A stretch of 64,000 nucleotides of DNA. It comes from Listeria innocua. GTDB taxonomy: Bacteria > Bacillota > Bacilli > Lactobacillales > Listeriaceae. Location: assembly GCF_028596125.1 (NCBI RefSeq), contig NZ_CP117228.1, forward strand, positions 40,613 through 104,612, given 5' to 3'. Below the pieces are notes generated by a model. It was not told the DNA's origin. It saw nothing but the letters and a program-made list of their open reading frames with translations, and ran no database searches. Numbering within the stretch: position 1 is the first letter of the stretch; each line of letters opens with the position of its first letter. Positions 9,242 through 17,966 of the stretch are shown here, in pieces. Both the position numbers and the translations under genes were made by a program.

Positions 9242-9793
9242 ATGACATTATATGATAGTTTAGAACAACTTGAAAAATATGAAGCAATAAAGAGAATAAG
9301 AAGAGGGCTTCACCGAACAGAAAAATTTAAGAACTGTATAAAATTCTATGAAGGTTTAACTATCAAGGAAAAGAAATATTTTAATAGTCAAATCGATTAT
9401 AAAGGGATAAGCACGCTACAAAAGTCAAGTTTAGAATCATTTTATCATGAGGGTTATAAAGAAGAGGTTATACAGGAGAGAAACCTTGCTAAGGAGAATT
9501 TATCAATAGAACAAGTGAATAGAATTGATCAACATATTGAAAATGAGATTGAATTTACTGAGCATGAACATGGAGATATTTCTTATGGCCCAGATAAAGA
9601 TATAGCGTATATACGTTTTATAGATGATATCTATATGGCTGAATTGGAGCGAAGTGAGCTAAAGTCTTTAGAAAATCAATCTGATAATAATATCGTTATA
9701 GGCGATATCTCGTCAAGTAATCTTGAAGAAGTAATAATAGGCAATAATAACCAAAACTCCTATACATCTAGCAGTCAAAATTTGGGGAGATAA
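9242..9793 (+). CDS. Hypothetical 183-aa soluble protein of the transfer operon
   Basis: Begins MTLYDSLEQLEKYEAIKRIR after AGGAGGAG. It is charged and mostly helical, with no membrane helix; the last 40 residues are Asn/Ser-rich and probably disordered. It lies four bases before the coupling-protein gene and 43 after the coiled-coil protein, so it is co-transcribed with them. I do not recognise the family. An accessory role for the coupling protein is a guess from position. Confidence 0.6.
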   Translation: MTLYDSLEQLEKYEAIKRIRRGLHRTEKFKNCIKFYEGLTIKEKKYFNSQIDYKGISTLQKSSLESFYHEGYKEEVIQERNLAKENLSIEQVNRIDQHIENEIEFTEHEHGDISYGPDKDIAYIRFIDDIYMAELERSELKSLENQSDNNIVIGDISSSNLEEVIIGNNNQNSYTSSSQNLGR

Positions 9794-9796
9794 ATA

Positions 9797-12067
9797 ATGT
9801 GGTTCTTTAATAAACGAAAAGATAAGGACTATCGTTCTTTAGAGCAACAGAAAACTAATCGCTATCTTCAGTTTAAATGGCTTATTTTGTATAATATTTG
9901 TGCATATCTGATATTTACGATTATTATTAATAGCATACTCAAATTTTTCTATGCTAACTTCATAGCTATTTCAGAGCAGAAACTTTCGATATTTGAATTT
10001 GATCAAGTTAAATTTATCTCCTTTCATTGGGAATGGTTATTTCAACCATTCCTTTTTTTTCATTCAATTCCATTTTTAATATATCTGATATTGTCTTTTA
10101 TATTCGGTATAAAGGCATTTAAGATAACTCGTCAAGCTTTTTACAAATATAGAGTTAAGCCAGAAGAATTGGTTAAAAAAGGTGATAGCAGGTGGACGAC
10201 TATACCAGAATTATTCGAAATATATCAAGCCGTTCCTGAAAAAGGACTGGTATTTCCAGGATATGGTGGAACCCCTATAAGTCATTACCGTAATAAACTA
10301 TTCATTGACCCAACACCAACTAATAATTGTATTATTGGTACTACGCGGTCAGGTAAGGGCGAAACAGAAGTATTTGCAACAATTGATAATATATCACGTG
10401 CCGAAAAGCAAGATAGTATGGTGCTTAATGATCCAAAGGGTGAACTCTTTACAGCGAGTTATAAAACACTTCGTAAGAGAAACTTTGACGTTTTAGCCTT
10501 TAATCTGACAGAGCCAGATGAAGGCGTAGCATATAATTTGTTAGAAACAATAAAACAATATTATACTCGAGGAGATATTGAACGGGCTCAAGCATTAACT
10601 AATAGTCTTACTTATTCTTTATATCGTGCAGCTACCGCTGGTAAAGGAGGCACGGATGATTTCTTTAATTCTTGTGCTGCTTCTTTAGTGAATGCTCTAA
10701 TTTTAGGATTACTTGATATATGTGCAAGAACTAATGAAATGGAAAAAGTAACAATGGATAATGTAGCATATATGCTTAACACCATGGGTAGTGATGTAAA
10801 ACGTTCGTTTGAAAGAGTAGAAGATCAAAAGGTGCTTGTAGAAACAAATGCTTTAGATGAATTCTTCCAACAATTTCCTAATAATCATGTAGCGAAAAAA
10901 CAATACGCAACCTCCAATTTTAGTACTGATAAAACGCGTGCATCTATTTATACAACAGCTATGGAAAAACTAAATATTTTTTCTATGGATAATATTGCGC
11001 GTATGACCTCTTTAAATGATATAGACTTAGATCTCGTTGGTTTCCCACAACGAATTGAAATTGTTGGCAGTCCAAATTCTCGATGTAAATTATTACTTAA
11101 ACGAAGCGAAAAAGTTATATATCAAGATCAAATTTCACTTAATCGAAGAGGAGTTGGCTTACTTCGTTTTAACTGTGATATTCAAGAAGGAGATTGTCTA
11201 GAAATATTCATTAATTTTACAGGGAAAGCAGTCGGAGATAATGCGTGGAAAAAAGAAACTTATTCTATTCACTATAACCCTGTAATGAAAGACGACAAGC
11301 CCGTTATTGATGAATTTACAGGTAAGGTTGAATATCATGTTGGAATGAAATTAAAATTGCTAGAATCAGCTTGTGAGGGCGAACAGATTCAAGTGAAAAT
11401 GCTTAACAAAACCAAGCCGACAGCTATATTTATGATTCTTCCTGATTATGATGCATCAAATCATGTTATTGCGAGCATTTTTGTTCGTCAGTTATATTTT
11501 ATTTTAGCTGATAATGCGACAAGGACTCGCGGAATAAAGTGTCATCGACGTGTTCGTTTTATCCTGGATGAATTCGGTAATATGCCTGCTATTGAAGGAA
11601 TGGAAAGTATTATAACTGTTTGTTTGGGTCGTAATATTAGTTTTGATTTATATGTACAAGACTACACACAAATTATCAGTAAGTATGGTGAAAAAGTAGC
11701 TGAAACAATCAAGTCCAACTGTGGTAATCATATATATATATTAACCACAAGTGGAGATACAGCAAAAGAGATCAGTGGGAAGTTAGGTACTAAAACAGTA
11801 TATGGAAAAGAGAAAAGTTATGGTCAGGGTGATTTGAAATCAAATGTAAGTGAACGCTCTGATGATAAACAACTGTTAGATGCAACTCAATTATTACAAT
11901 TGAAAGAAGGAGAATCAGTTATCCTAAGACCGTTGAAACGGCAGGATAGAAAACGAAATCGCCTAAGAGCTTATCCGATTTTTAATCGTGGATCAACAGC
12001 GATGAAATTCCGTTATGAATATTTAAATGAGGGTTCTGTTGCAAAGTTCCAAAATGAACAATACTAG
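9797..12067 (+). CDS. VirD4/TraG-family coupling protein, C-terminus replaced by IS sequence
   Basis: Hexameric ATPase that brings the relaxase-DNA complex to the conjugation channel. Two N-terminal membrane helices (about 28-55 and 88-110) precede the Walker A motif GTTRSGKGE (181-189) and Walker B ILDE (Asp591-Glu592). The native frame runs through codon 745 (GAG, 12029-12031). The last 11 residues (GSVAKFQNEQY) come from the terminal repeat and interior of an inserted IS6 element. The genuine last 30 codons are at 38930-39019. Residues important for ATPase function are retained; C-terminal contacts with partners may not be. Confidence 0.93.
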   Translation: MWFFNKRKDKDYRSLEQQKTNRYLQFKWLILYNICAYLIFTIIINSILKFFYANFIAISEQKLSIFEFDQVKFISFHWEWLFQPFLFFHSIPFLIYLILSFIFGIKAFKITRQAFYKYRVKPEELVKKGDSRWTTIPELFEIYQAVPEKGLVFPGYGGTPISHYRNKLFIDPTPTNNCIIGTTRSGKGETEVFATIDNISRAEKQDSMVLNDPKGELFTASYKTLRKRNFDVLAFNLTEPDEGVAYNLLETIKQYYTRGDIERAQALTNSLTYSLYRAATAGKGGTDDFFNSCAASLVNALILGLLDICARTNEMEKVTMDNVAYMLNTMGSDVKRSFERVEDQKVLVETNALDEFFQQFPNNHVAKKQYATSNFSTDKTRASIYTTAMEKLNIFSMDNIARMTSLNDIDLDLVGFPQRIEIVGSPNSRCKLLLKRSEKVIYQDQISLNRRGVGLLRFNCDIQEGDCLEIFINFTGKAVGDNAWKKETYSIHYNPVMKDDKPVIDEFTGKVEYHVGMKLKLLESACEGEQIQVKMLNKTKPTAIFMILPDYDASNHVIASIFVRQLYFILADNATRTRGIKCHRRVRFILDEFGNMPAIEGMESIITVCLGRNISFDLYVQDYTQIISKYGEKVAETIKSNCGNHIYILTTSGDTAKEISGKLGTKTVYGKEKSYGQGDLKSNVSERSDDKQLLDATQLLQLKEGESVILRPLKRQDRKRNRLRAYPIFNRGSTAMKFRYEYLNEGSVAKFQNEQY
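12024..12031. repeat. Target-site duplication TAAATGAG, left copy
   Basis: The 8 bases directly before the IS end at 12032 equal the 8 bases directly after the IS end at 38921. IS6-family elements generate 8-bp duplications. Both copies belong to the coupling-protein coding sequence. Confidence 0.9.
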
Positions 12068-12843
12068 TCTAACACTAGCTATAGTTTATGCAGGTATTCC
12101 TAATAATATCTTCATTTCCGTGCAGACTGAAAACCCGAAGAGAGTGCCTTCTTTTCGGTTCTTCTTATATAATCCTCGAATGGCTTCCATGCCTTTAATC
12201 GTGGTTGAGGCTGTTCGTAAGCTTCGATAAAATTTGTTTCGTCTCTTGATGGGACGATGATCTTGTTCAATGAGGTTATTTAGATATTTCACCGTGCGAT
12301 GTTCTGTTCGCTGGTAAAACCCGTGTGCCTGTAATTTTTTGAAGGCACTGGCAATAGAGGGAGCTTTATCGGTCACCAGAACCCTTGGTTCATCGAACTG
12401 TTTAACTAATCTCTTGAGAAAGGCGTAAGCTGCTTGTGTATCTCGCTTTTTCCGTAACCATATATCCAGAGTGAGACCATCTGCATCAATGGCGCGATAA
12501 AGATAATGCCATTTTCCTTTGATTTTAATATAGGTCTCGTCCATTTTCCACGAATAAATGGACTGTTTGTTTTTCCTCTTCCAAATGTTGTAAAGTAGTT
12601 TCCCATATTCCTGTACCCAACGATAGACAGTGGTGTGAGACACGTTAATACCACGGTTGTACAGAATTTCTTGGACGTCACGATAACTCAGGTTGTACCG
12701 AAGATAGTAGCCTACAGCGACAATAATCACATCTTTCTGAAATTGTTTGCCTTTAAAATGGTTCATCTTCGTTACTCCTCCTAGTTCCTATTAAACTCAG
12801 TTTACCCTATAATGGATCTGAGGGGAAACTTTGCAACAGAACC
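12032..12843 (-). mobile_element. IS6-family element (ISS1/IS1216 group), 812 bp, complete
   Basis: Terminal inverted repeats GGTTCTGTTGCAAAGTT at 12032 and AACTTTGCAACAGAACC ending at 12843, with one intact transposase on the minus strand. Left flank TAAATGAG and right flank GTTTTAAG differ, so this copy alone has no duplication. Its right end abuts an internal point of an IS1216 fragment. Confidence 0.93.
12086..12766 (-). CDS. tnp: IS6-family transposase
   Basis: 226-aa DDE transposase. N-terminal helix-turn-helix region (SYRDVQEILYNRGINVSHTT) followed by the catalytic core: DETYIKIKGKWHY (first Asp), VTDKAPS (second Asp) and the Glu in LIEQDHR. Length is that of ISS1/IS1216. GGAGGAG precedes the ATG at 12766. 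The protein differs at many positions from the copies at 28865 and 38187, so it is a separate lineage, not a recent duplicate. Confidence 0.95.
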   Translation of the reverse strand: MNHFKGKQFQKDVIIVAVGYYLRYNLSYRDVQEILYNRGINVSHTTVYRWVQEYGKLLYNIWKRKNKQSIYSWKMDETYIKIKGKWHYLYRAIDADGLTLDIWLRKKRDTQAAYAFLKRLVKQFDEPRVLVTDKAPSIASAFKKLQAHGFYQRTEHRTVKYLNNLIEQDHRPIKRRNKFYRSLRTASTTIKGMEAIRGLYKKNRKEGTLFGFSVCTEMKILLGIPA

Positions 12844-13198
12844 GTTTTAAGAAAGCATAGGCTGCTTGCGTATCCCGTTTCTTTCGTAACCAGATATCTA
12901 AGGTTAAGCCGTCCGCATCAATTGCACGATAAAGATAATGCCAACGTCCCTTAATTTTGATATAGGTTTCGTCCATTTTCCATGAATAGAAGGATTGTCT
13001 ATTTTTCTTTTTCCAAATTTGATAGAGTAGTTTGCCATATTCTTGCACCCAACGATAAATCGTCGTATGAGAAACGTTAATGCCACGATCATATAAGATT
13101 TCTTGAACTTCACGATAGCTAAGGTTATAACGAAGATAGTAGCCCACGGCTACAATAATCACATCCTGCTGAAATTGCTTTCCTTTAAAATGATTCAT
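12844..13198 (-). pseudogene. tnp: IS1216 transposase, N-terminal fragment
   Basis: Codes for MNHFKGKQFQQDVIIVAVGY and on through the first catalytic motif DETYIKIKG, then is cut at AYAFLKR where the neighbouring IS element begins. About 118 of 226 residues remain, lacking the second Asp and the Glu of the DDE triad, so it cannot be active. GGAGG precedes the ATG at 13198. Confidence 0.92.
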
Positions 13199-13272
13199 CG
13201 TCATTCCTCCTGCTATCTTTTTCTATTATTCTATCTTATTTGACAGTAGATTTAAAAATTTGCAACAGAACC
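12844..13272 (-). mobile_element. IS1216 fragment (transposase 5' half and one terminal repeat)
   Basis: The right terminus (TTTGCAACAGAACC ending at 13272) and about 430 bp are kept. The rest is missing where the complete element at 12032-12843 abuts. The DNA closely matches the degenerate IS1216 copy at 20598-21407. Confidence 0.9.
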
Positions 13273-13316
13273 AAATCTTTTATAAAACTGTGTTGCACTT
13301 AATTTGATAATTTAAG
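13273..13316 (+). repeat. 44-bp direct repeat, copy 1 (possible IS30-type end)
   Basis: Identical in 43 of 44 positions to 15914-15957 (T at 13308, C in the other copy) and in the same orientation. The internal GTGTTGCACTTAATTTGA reads in reverse as TCAAATTAAGTGCAACAC, which resembles ends of IS30-family elements as I recall them. It directly abuts the IS1216 fragment. Confidence 0.8.
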
Positions 13317-13333
13317 ACAAAGAAGTGTATACT
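13304..13333 (+). promoter_or_regulatory. Promoter of the NADH peroxidase/oxidase gene
   Basis: TTGATA (13304-13309), 18-base spacer, TATACT (13328-13333). The -35 box lies inside the 44-bp repeat and the -10 box outside it, so this may be a hybrid promoter formed by an element end. GGAGG at 13377-13381 and ATG at 13390 follow. Confidence 0.65.
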
Positions 13334-13389
13334 TAGTTGGGTAAATAAATTCTATTTACGATAAACATTGACCTTTGGAGGTAATACGA

Positions 13390-14754
13390 ATGAAATACGT
13401 TATAGTAGGAACTTCGCATGCTGGTTTTGAAGCTGTGCAAACTCTATTGAAAAAAGACTCAGATGCAGAAATCGTTGTATTTGAAGCTGGATCAACCGCT
13501 TCTTTCTTATCATGTGGTATTCAGTCCTATCTAGAAGACATTTCAAAATCTTTGGATGAATTACACTACGCAAATGAAGCATCATATAAAGAACAAGGCG
13601 TTGATATCCGCATGAACACAAGTGTGATTGCCATCAACCCAGAGACAAAAGAAATTACAACACGCACTACTGACGGTGTGGAAGCTACAGAAAGTTACGA
13701 CAAACTATTGCTTTCTCCAGGTGGTGTACCAGGTACAATCCCGAATGTAGATGACCAACACGAAAACATCTTCTACTTACGTGGTAGAAACTGGGCAGAT
13801 AAAGTGAAAAATCGTATGTCTTCAGCTAAAAAAGCTGTAGTTGTTGGTGCTGGTTACATCGGTATCGAAGCAGCAATTGCTTACGCACAAGCTGGCATCG
13901 ACGTAACAGTAGTCGACTTTGTTGATTCAATCTTACCAACTTACCTTGACAGTGAATTCACTAGTCTTCTAACAAAACATATGGAAGAAAAAGGTATGAA
14001 GATTAAAACTGGCGAAGGTGTGAAAGAATTTAAAGTCAACGAAAACAACGAAGTAACTGCTGTTGTCACTGACAAAGGCACTTACGAAGCAGATACAGTT
14101 ATTATCAGTGTTGGGGTTCGTCCAAACACACAATGGTTGAAAGACACTTTAACCCTTGATGGTCGCGGCTTTGTTGAAGTCAACGAACACATGGAAACTT
14201 CAGTTAAAGATGTTTACGCTGCAGGTGATGCAACTGCTATTCCTTTTGCACCTACAAACGACAAAGCTTACATTGCTTTAGCAACTAACGCTCGTCGCCA
14301 AGGTGTCATCATGGCTCGTCACGCAAGTGGTGATGCAGACGCTAAAATTGGTCGCGTAAACGGTACATCAGGTCTTGCTGTATTTGACTACAAATTCGCT
14401 ACTACTGGTATCAAGGATGCTAACGCAAACTCTTACCAAGGAAATGTGAAATCTGTTTACAAAGAAGACTTAATCCGTCCTTCATTTATGCATGACGAAG
14501 AAAAAGTTTTAATGAAGCTTCATTACGATGCAGATAACGGTCGTATATTAGGTGCTCAATTAATGTCAACTTATGACATTCTTCAAGCTATTAATGCTGT
14601 ATCTGTTGCGATTGAAGCTGAATGGACTGTAGACCAATTAGCGCAAGCTGATTTCTTCTTCCAACCAGAATTCAGCCGTCCTTGGAACTTCTTAAATGTC
14701 TTAGCGCAAGAAGCTCAAGGTCAACCATACGGCGCAGACACAATGCTTTTCTAA
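13390..14754 (+). CDS. npr: NADH peroxidase/NADH oxidase-family flavoprotein
   Basis: 454-aa FAD enzyme that uses NADH to reduce H2O2 (peroxidase) or O2 (oxidase) to water in the cytoplasm. The FAD-binding start KYVIVGTSHAGFEA includes His10, and the redox cysteine is Cys42 in FLSCG. A second GxGxxG fold (VVVGAGYIGIEAA) binds NADH; AAGDAT contacts FAD. Features such as SGLAVFDYKFATTGI and ADFFFQPEFSRPWN look closer to enterococcal NADH peroxidase than to Nox, but substrate choice cannot be settled here. Start chosen by GGAGG spacing. Codon use suggests high expression. Together with the next gene it forms a stress module. Confidence 0.85.
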   Translation: MKYVIVGTSHAGFEAVQTLLKKDSDAEIVVFEAGSTASFLSCGIQSYLEDISKSLDELHYANEASYKEQGVDIRMNTSVIAINPETKEITTRTTDGVEATESYDKLLLSPGGVPGTIPNVDDQHENIFYLRGRNWADKVKNRMSSAKKAVVVGAGYIGIEAAIAYAQAGIDVTVVDFVDSILPTYLDSEFTSLLTKHMEEKGMKIKTGEGVKEFKVNENNEVTAVVTDKGTYEADTVIISVGVRPNTQWLKDTLTLDGRGFVEVNEHMETSVKDVYAAGDATAIPFAPTNDKAYIALATNARRQGVIMARHASGDADAKIGRVNGTSGLAVFDYKFATTGIKDANANSYQGNVKSVYKEDLIRPSFMHDEEKVLMKLHYDADNGRILGAQLMSTYDILQAINAVSVAIEAEWTVDQLAQADFFFQPEFSRPWNFLNVLAQEAQGQPYGADTMLF

Positions 14755-14810
14755 TCCAAACGAAAGCCACTTTTTCACTACAGATATATAACATTCTTTA
14801 TAACAAATAA

Positions 14811-14855
14811 AAGACAGGCGGTAGACTCTCATTTAATCTACTCGCCTGTCTTTTT
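14811..14855. terminator. Terminator after the flavoprotein gene
   Basis: AAGACAGGCG, an AT-rich loop and CGCCTGTCTTTTT. The A run before and T run after the stem allow function in both directions. Confidence 0.85.
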
Positions 14856-14999
14856 CTTCTATTATGTAGCTCACGATATCCGGTTCCAAAGGTCAAACTC
14901 TTCCAACACTTCCCAAAATACGCCAATTACTTAGCAGTACTTGTTCGGCTTTTGCTCCAGCGCGCCGAGTCTTAGCGACTTTTGTCACACCTCTAATTT

Positions 15000-15869
15000 T
15001 TACTCTAACCAACCATCAACTGTTTCACGATTGGCTTCAATCCAATTATCTGCTGCTTCTTCTGGTTCTACATCTGTCGCTAATTCTTCCATAACAGAAG
15101 ACATATCTTCAACTTCCCAGTAGAAGTTATCAATAATCTTATAGGCTTCTGGATTATCTTCCTTTAGCCCTTCTCTTGCGTATGAATGAATTTCCTCGTA
15201 GCCACCAAAGACATTTTCTGGATCGTCAAGCATCTTAAGATCATAATCCATGAACATCCAATGCGGCTTCCAACCAACCACAACTATATCCTCTTCATTA
15301 TTGATAGCCTGATCTAATTCAGCAATCATAGCACCTGTTGAACTCACAGAAACCTCCCAATCGGATAGATTGTCATACTCCTTAACAGCATTTTGGGCAC
15401 TGTTGGTAACACCTGCCCCTGGTTCAATTGCTGTAATAGTTGAATCATTTTCATCCGTGAGGTCGGTAATCGAATTGATATCTTCCATATATGTTGGAAC
15501 AGTTAATGCTGAAATAGCACCTTCTAGGTTAGCCCCTAAATCAACCATCGAGTCACCATATTTCTCTGCATAGGCCTGGTGCGTTGTAGGCACCCAACCG
15601 CCGACCATAGCATCCAACTGCCCTTCTGCAACCGAACTAAACATGATGGCCGGGTCTACTGTTGTAATTTGTACGTTGAACCCTGCTTCTTTTAGCACCT
15701 GTGCCAGGACATTTGTTGAAGCTATTTCAGACTCCCAATTCACAGTTGCTAGAGTCACTGTTTGGCCACCAGAATCAGCACCTACAGTCGTTTTATACGA
15801 ATCTTCACTGCCAAAGGTAAATAATAGCCCTATAACTGTTGCTACTAATAAACTCATTTTCTTAAACAT
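15000..15869 (-). CDS. Glycine-betaine/proline ABC transporter substrate-binding protein, lipobox cysteine lost
   Basis: 289-aa OpuAC-type binding protein for compatible-solute uptake, normally held outside the membrane as a lipoprotein and feeding a permease-ATPase pair. The family pattern is visible: VNWESEIASTNVLAQVLKEAG, ydaMVGGWVPTTH, GWKPHW and a C-terminal NWIEANRETVDGWL. The signal peptide reads LLFTFGSEDS where a lipobox would have Cys before GS: residue 19 is Phe (TTT), one base from Cys (TGT). No permease or ATPase gene is adjacent. ATG at 15869 is chosen; its ribosome site is weak. Function is doubtful without the anchor and partners. Confidence 0.88.
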   Translation of the reverse strand: MFKKMSLLVATVIGLLFTFGSEDSYKTTVGADSGGQTVTLATVNWESEIASTNVLAQVLKEAGFNVQITTVDPAIMFSSVAEGQLDAMVGGWVPTTHQAYAEKYGDSMVDLGANLEGAISALTVPTYMEDINSITDLTDENDSTITAIEPGAGVTNSAQNAVKEYDNLSDWEVSVSSTGAMIAELDQAINNEEDIVVVGWKPHWMFMDYDLKMLDDPENVFGGYEEIHSYAREGLKEDNPEAYKIIDNFYWEVEDMSSVMEELATDVEPEEAADNWIEANRETVDGWLE

Positions 15870-15913
15870 TTTTACACGTCCCAAAAAATGTTTGAATTGG
15901 AAAACACCTTATG

Positions 15914-15957
15914 AAATCTTTTATAAAACTGTGTTGCACTTAATTTGACAATTTAAG
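15914..15957 (+). repeat. 44-bp direct repeat, copy 2
   Basis: 43/44 match to 13273-13316. The two copies enclose the flavoprotein and betaine-binding genes. On the minus strand it lies just upstream of the binding-protein gene and could supply its promoter (TTGTCA with TTATAA 19 bases on). Confidence 0.8.
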
Positions 15958-15989
15958 CCATAAAAAATCGTATCCATAAGTTAAAACAT

Positions 15990-16549
15990 TTGAATACTGT
16001 TGAAGCCTCTCAAGAGACTATTTGGTTTACACTTATAAATACAGTGCATCAAGATTTCCTATTCTACAGATTAATTTCCGAAATTGAAATAAAAAAGATT
16101 AAAAGTATAAAGAGTGGTACGCTGTTCACACAAGGAGAACCGAGATCATTAATCGTTCATATTTTATCTCGTCTGTGGTGGTTAGATATTATACAACGGA
16201 TGATAGTCGCGAAAATCCTTATGAGTTAATGGAGTTTTTTGGGAAAAAAGATATATCTGGGAAGATGATTAGTTTCTTTTCTAGCGTAATGACAAACAAT
16301 AAAAACATTCGGCTTGGAATTATTTCTGGAATAAAGAAACTATATGATGCTGATTTAATTCCTTACCATAGAGAGCAATTTCGAACTTCAATAATGTATT
16401 TTAATTTAATGGGAGGTGTCAGAATCTTAGAAATACTTTCTTTTGAAGAGGTTGAAGAGATTACAATTGAGTTGTTAAAGGAAAAAATAGTGTCACTGAC
16501 CAAGATATCCAAGTTCTTCAAAAAGCATAATAAATACCCTCTAAAATGA
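15990..16549 (+). pseudogene. Unrecognised gene, apparently frameshifted
   Basis: Two frames meet near 16175-16229. The first (TTG at 15990) reads ..LIVHILSRLWWLDIIQ and stops at 16229; the second reads ..YYTTDDSRENPYELMEFFGKKDI to a stop at 16549, followed by a terminator. Together they would make a helical protein of about 185 residues. I do not recognise it; the helical pattern would fit a regulator. The 5' end touches the 44-bp repeat, so the true start may be lost. Confidence 0.4.
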
Positions 16550-16568
16550 AATCATTTTAGAGGGTATT
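16536..16568. terminator. Rho-independent terminator
   Basis: TACCCTCTAAAATGA and its complement TCATTTTAGAGGGTA form a long stem at the end of the broken gene. Confidence 0.7.
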
Positions 16569-16606
16569 CTATTAATCTGATTATATATTAGGCTGGAAAT
16601 AATTAT

Positions 16607-16665
16607 CCTGAATAATTATCCTGAATAATTCATACCTCTATAATTTAAGCTATGAATTATTCAGG
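16607..16665. repeat. 15-bp perfect inverted repeat with an adjacent direct copy
   Basis: CCTGAATAATTCATA (16620-16634) is inverted as TATGAATTATTCAGG (16651-16665). A partial direct copy, CCTGAATAATTAT, lies at 16607-16619. The same 15-mer recurs at 20472-20486 exactly where cadD is cut, so these look like ends of an unidentified mobile element. Confidence 0.65.
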
Positions 16666-16718
16666 TCTAACATATTGTAATTTATATGTACTTGTTATTT
16701 TAATCTCCGGTTATTCAT

Positions 16719-17504
16719 AGAATCGTTATACATGAAGGCGTGAATAGGGAGAAAAAGCGGCATACACTGATTAACCCTATGGTTTTTTCCAGTGTAGAAT
16801 CTAGTCAGGATGCCTTTAAGCAAGCCGCGCATTATTTAAATCAGGTATACAATTTAAAAGATACCATTGTGGTTACGAACAGTGATGGCAGCAGTGGCTA
16901 TGAAGCAGATAAATTTGAATCCATGGATGGTTATAGTAAGCAGCACGAGCATTTTAGAGACTTATTTCATGTGCACAAAAAGATAAAAGAACGTTTATCC
17001 TTTGATAAGCCAATGGCCAAGCAGGTGGAGAAAGCTATCTATCAATATGATTGGGATAGAATTGAAACACTTTGTGCCACCATTGAAAGTCGTCTGATTG
17101 ATCTTCCCGAAGTCATTATAGAAGATCGATTGGAACAGATTAGAAAGCTCAAAAATTACTTATCTCGGAACTGGGTTTATATCAAACCGTTTAAGAAGCG
17201 TGAATTATCGATTGATAGAGGCACAGGGGCTGGAGAGACGGGTCATCGTCTGTATACATATCGCATGAAGAGACAAGGCCGAAGCTGGACAAAAAAAGGA
17301 GCTAGCCACGTTGTGGCAATTCTCACTGCAGAGAAAAATGGGCTTTTACAGACAGCTTTAACAGCTGAAATAACAGATAAAGTCGAATCACTAGGTGAAG
17401 AGATTAAAGGAGCTGTCCGTCAAGCGTTAAAGAAAATAGATTCTACGGCCAAACAATCCAAACGGGTTCTATCGTCAATTATGGTCCGAAAAGCAGCTTT
17501 ATAG
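16719..17504 (+). pseudogene. ISLre2-family (UPF0236) transposase, C-terminal fragment
   Basis: About 260 residues match the C-terminal half of ISLre2-type transposases: VVTNSDGSSGYEADKF, then YSKQHEHFRDLFHVHKK and a late GAGETGHRLYTYRMKRQGRSW. Family members are about 450-500 residues, so the N-terminal half is gone; in-frame codons (RIVIHEG) continue upstream to about 16719 before homology is lost. The nominal GTG at 16740 has no ribosome site. An inactive remnant just before the cobalt/nickel region. Confidence 0.75.
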
Positions 17505-17623
17505 GCCAACTAGCCCTTTCATTTAGTTAAATGAATAGAAACAAAAAACCGCATTTATTTTAAGGGTCATTTAGAATAAAGGTTACCGAGGAAAACTTGA
17601 CGCATACAAATGTAAGTAAAGGC

Positions 17624-17652
17624 TTGACCGATTAAATTTGATGTGCTATTAT
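17624..17652 (+). promoter_or_regulatory. Promoter of the riboswitch-controlled metal ATPase
   Basis: TTGACC (17624-17629), 17-base spacer, TATTAT (17647-17652), followed by a leader of about 310 bases to the ATPase start. Confidence 0.7.
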
Positions 17653-17735
17653 GAAACTAACTTTACAAGACAAGTTGATAAAAGACGACAACTTAATATG
17701 AAAGCTTTGATTAGGGGCGTTTGAGCTAATCATTG

Positions 17736-17840
17736 TGATCTGAACAGGCGGTGAACGTAACACGAGGTTCATGCAGCTGGGCTGCAATTATTTGCGGCAG
17801 CAGACTATGTATTCTAAGGGCATATCTGTGGGACAGTTAA
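17736..17840 (+). ncRNA. NiCo (czcD) riboswitch aptamer
   Basis: The leader carries the ordered conserved blocks of the cobalt/nickel riboswitch: CTGAACAGGC, a hairpin GTGAAC..GGTTCAT, GCAGCTGGGCTGC, GCGGCAGCAGACTATG and CATATCTGTGGGACAG. This order of blocks matches the crystallised NiCo RNA as I remember it, including the four-helix junction with GGGC and GCGGCA loops. Its last segment is shared with the terminator stem that follows, so metal binding should block termination and turn the gene on. The downstream P1B-4 ATPase supports a Co(II)/Ni(II) sensor. Confidence 0.85.
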
Positions 17841-17867
17841 TTCTGTTCTACGGGTATGCCCTTTTTT
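17818..17867 (+). terminator. Riboswitch-controlled terminator
   Basis: GGGCATATCTGTGGGACAG (17818-17836) pairs imperfectly with CTGTTCTACGGGTATGCCC (17843-17861), followed by TTTTTT. The 5' arm is also part of the aptamer, giving two mutually exclusive folds. Confidence 0.88.
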
Positions 17868-17966
17868 AATACAGAAAAATAAGTGGAAAAGGAGGGAGAC
17901 CGCTCTTTAAGCCAGTTGTCTGTGATATGTGATAGAATAAAAATAATGATGAAAGAAGGGAATAAC

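Noticed and set aside
12032..12067. Apparent natural C-terminus GSVAKFQNEQY of the coupling protein
   Set aside because: These codons are the IS6 terminal repeat and adjoining element DNA; the true end lies at 38930-39019.
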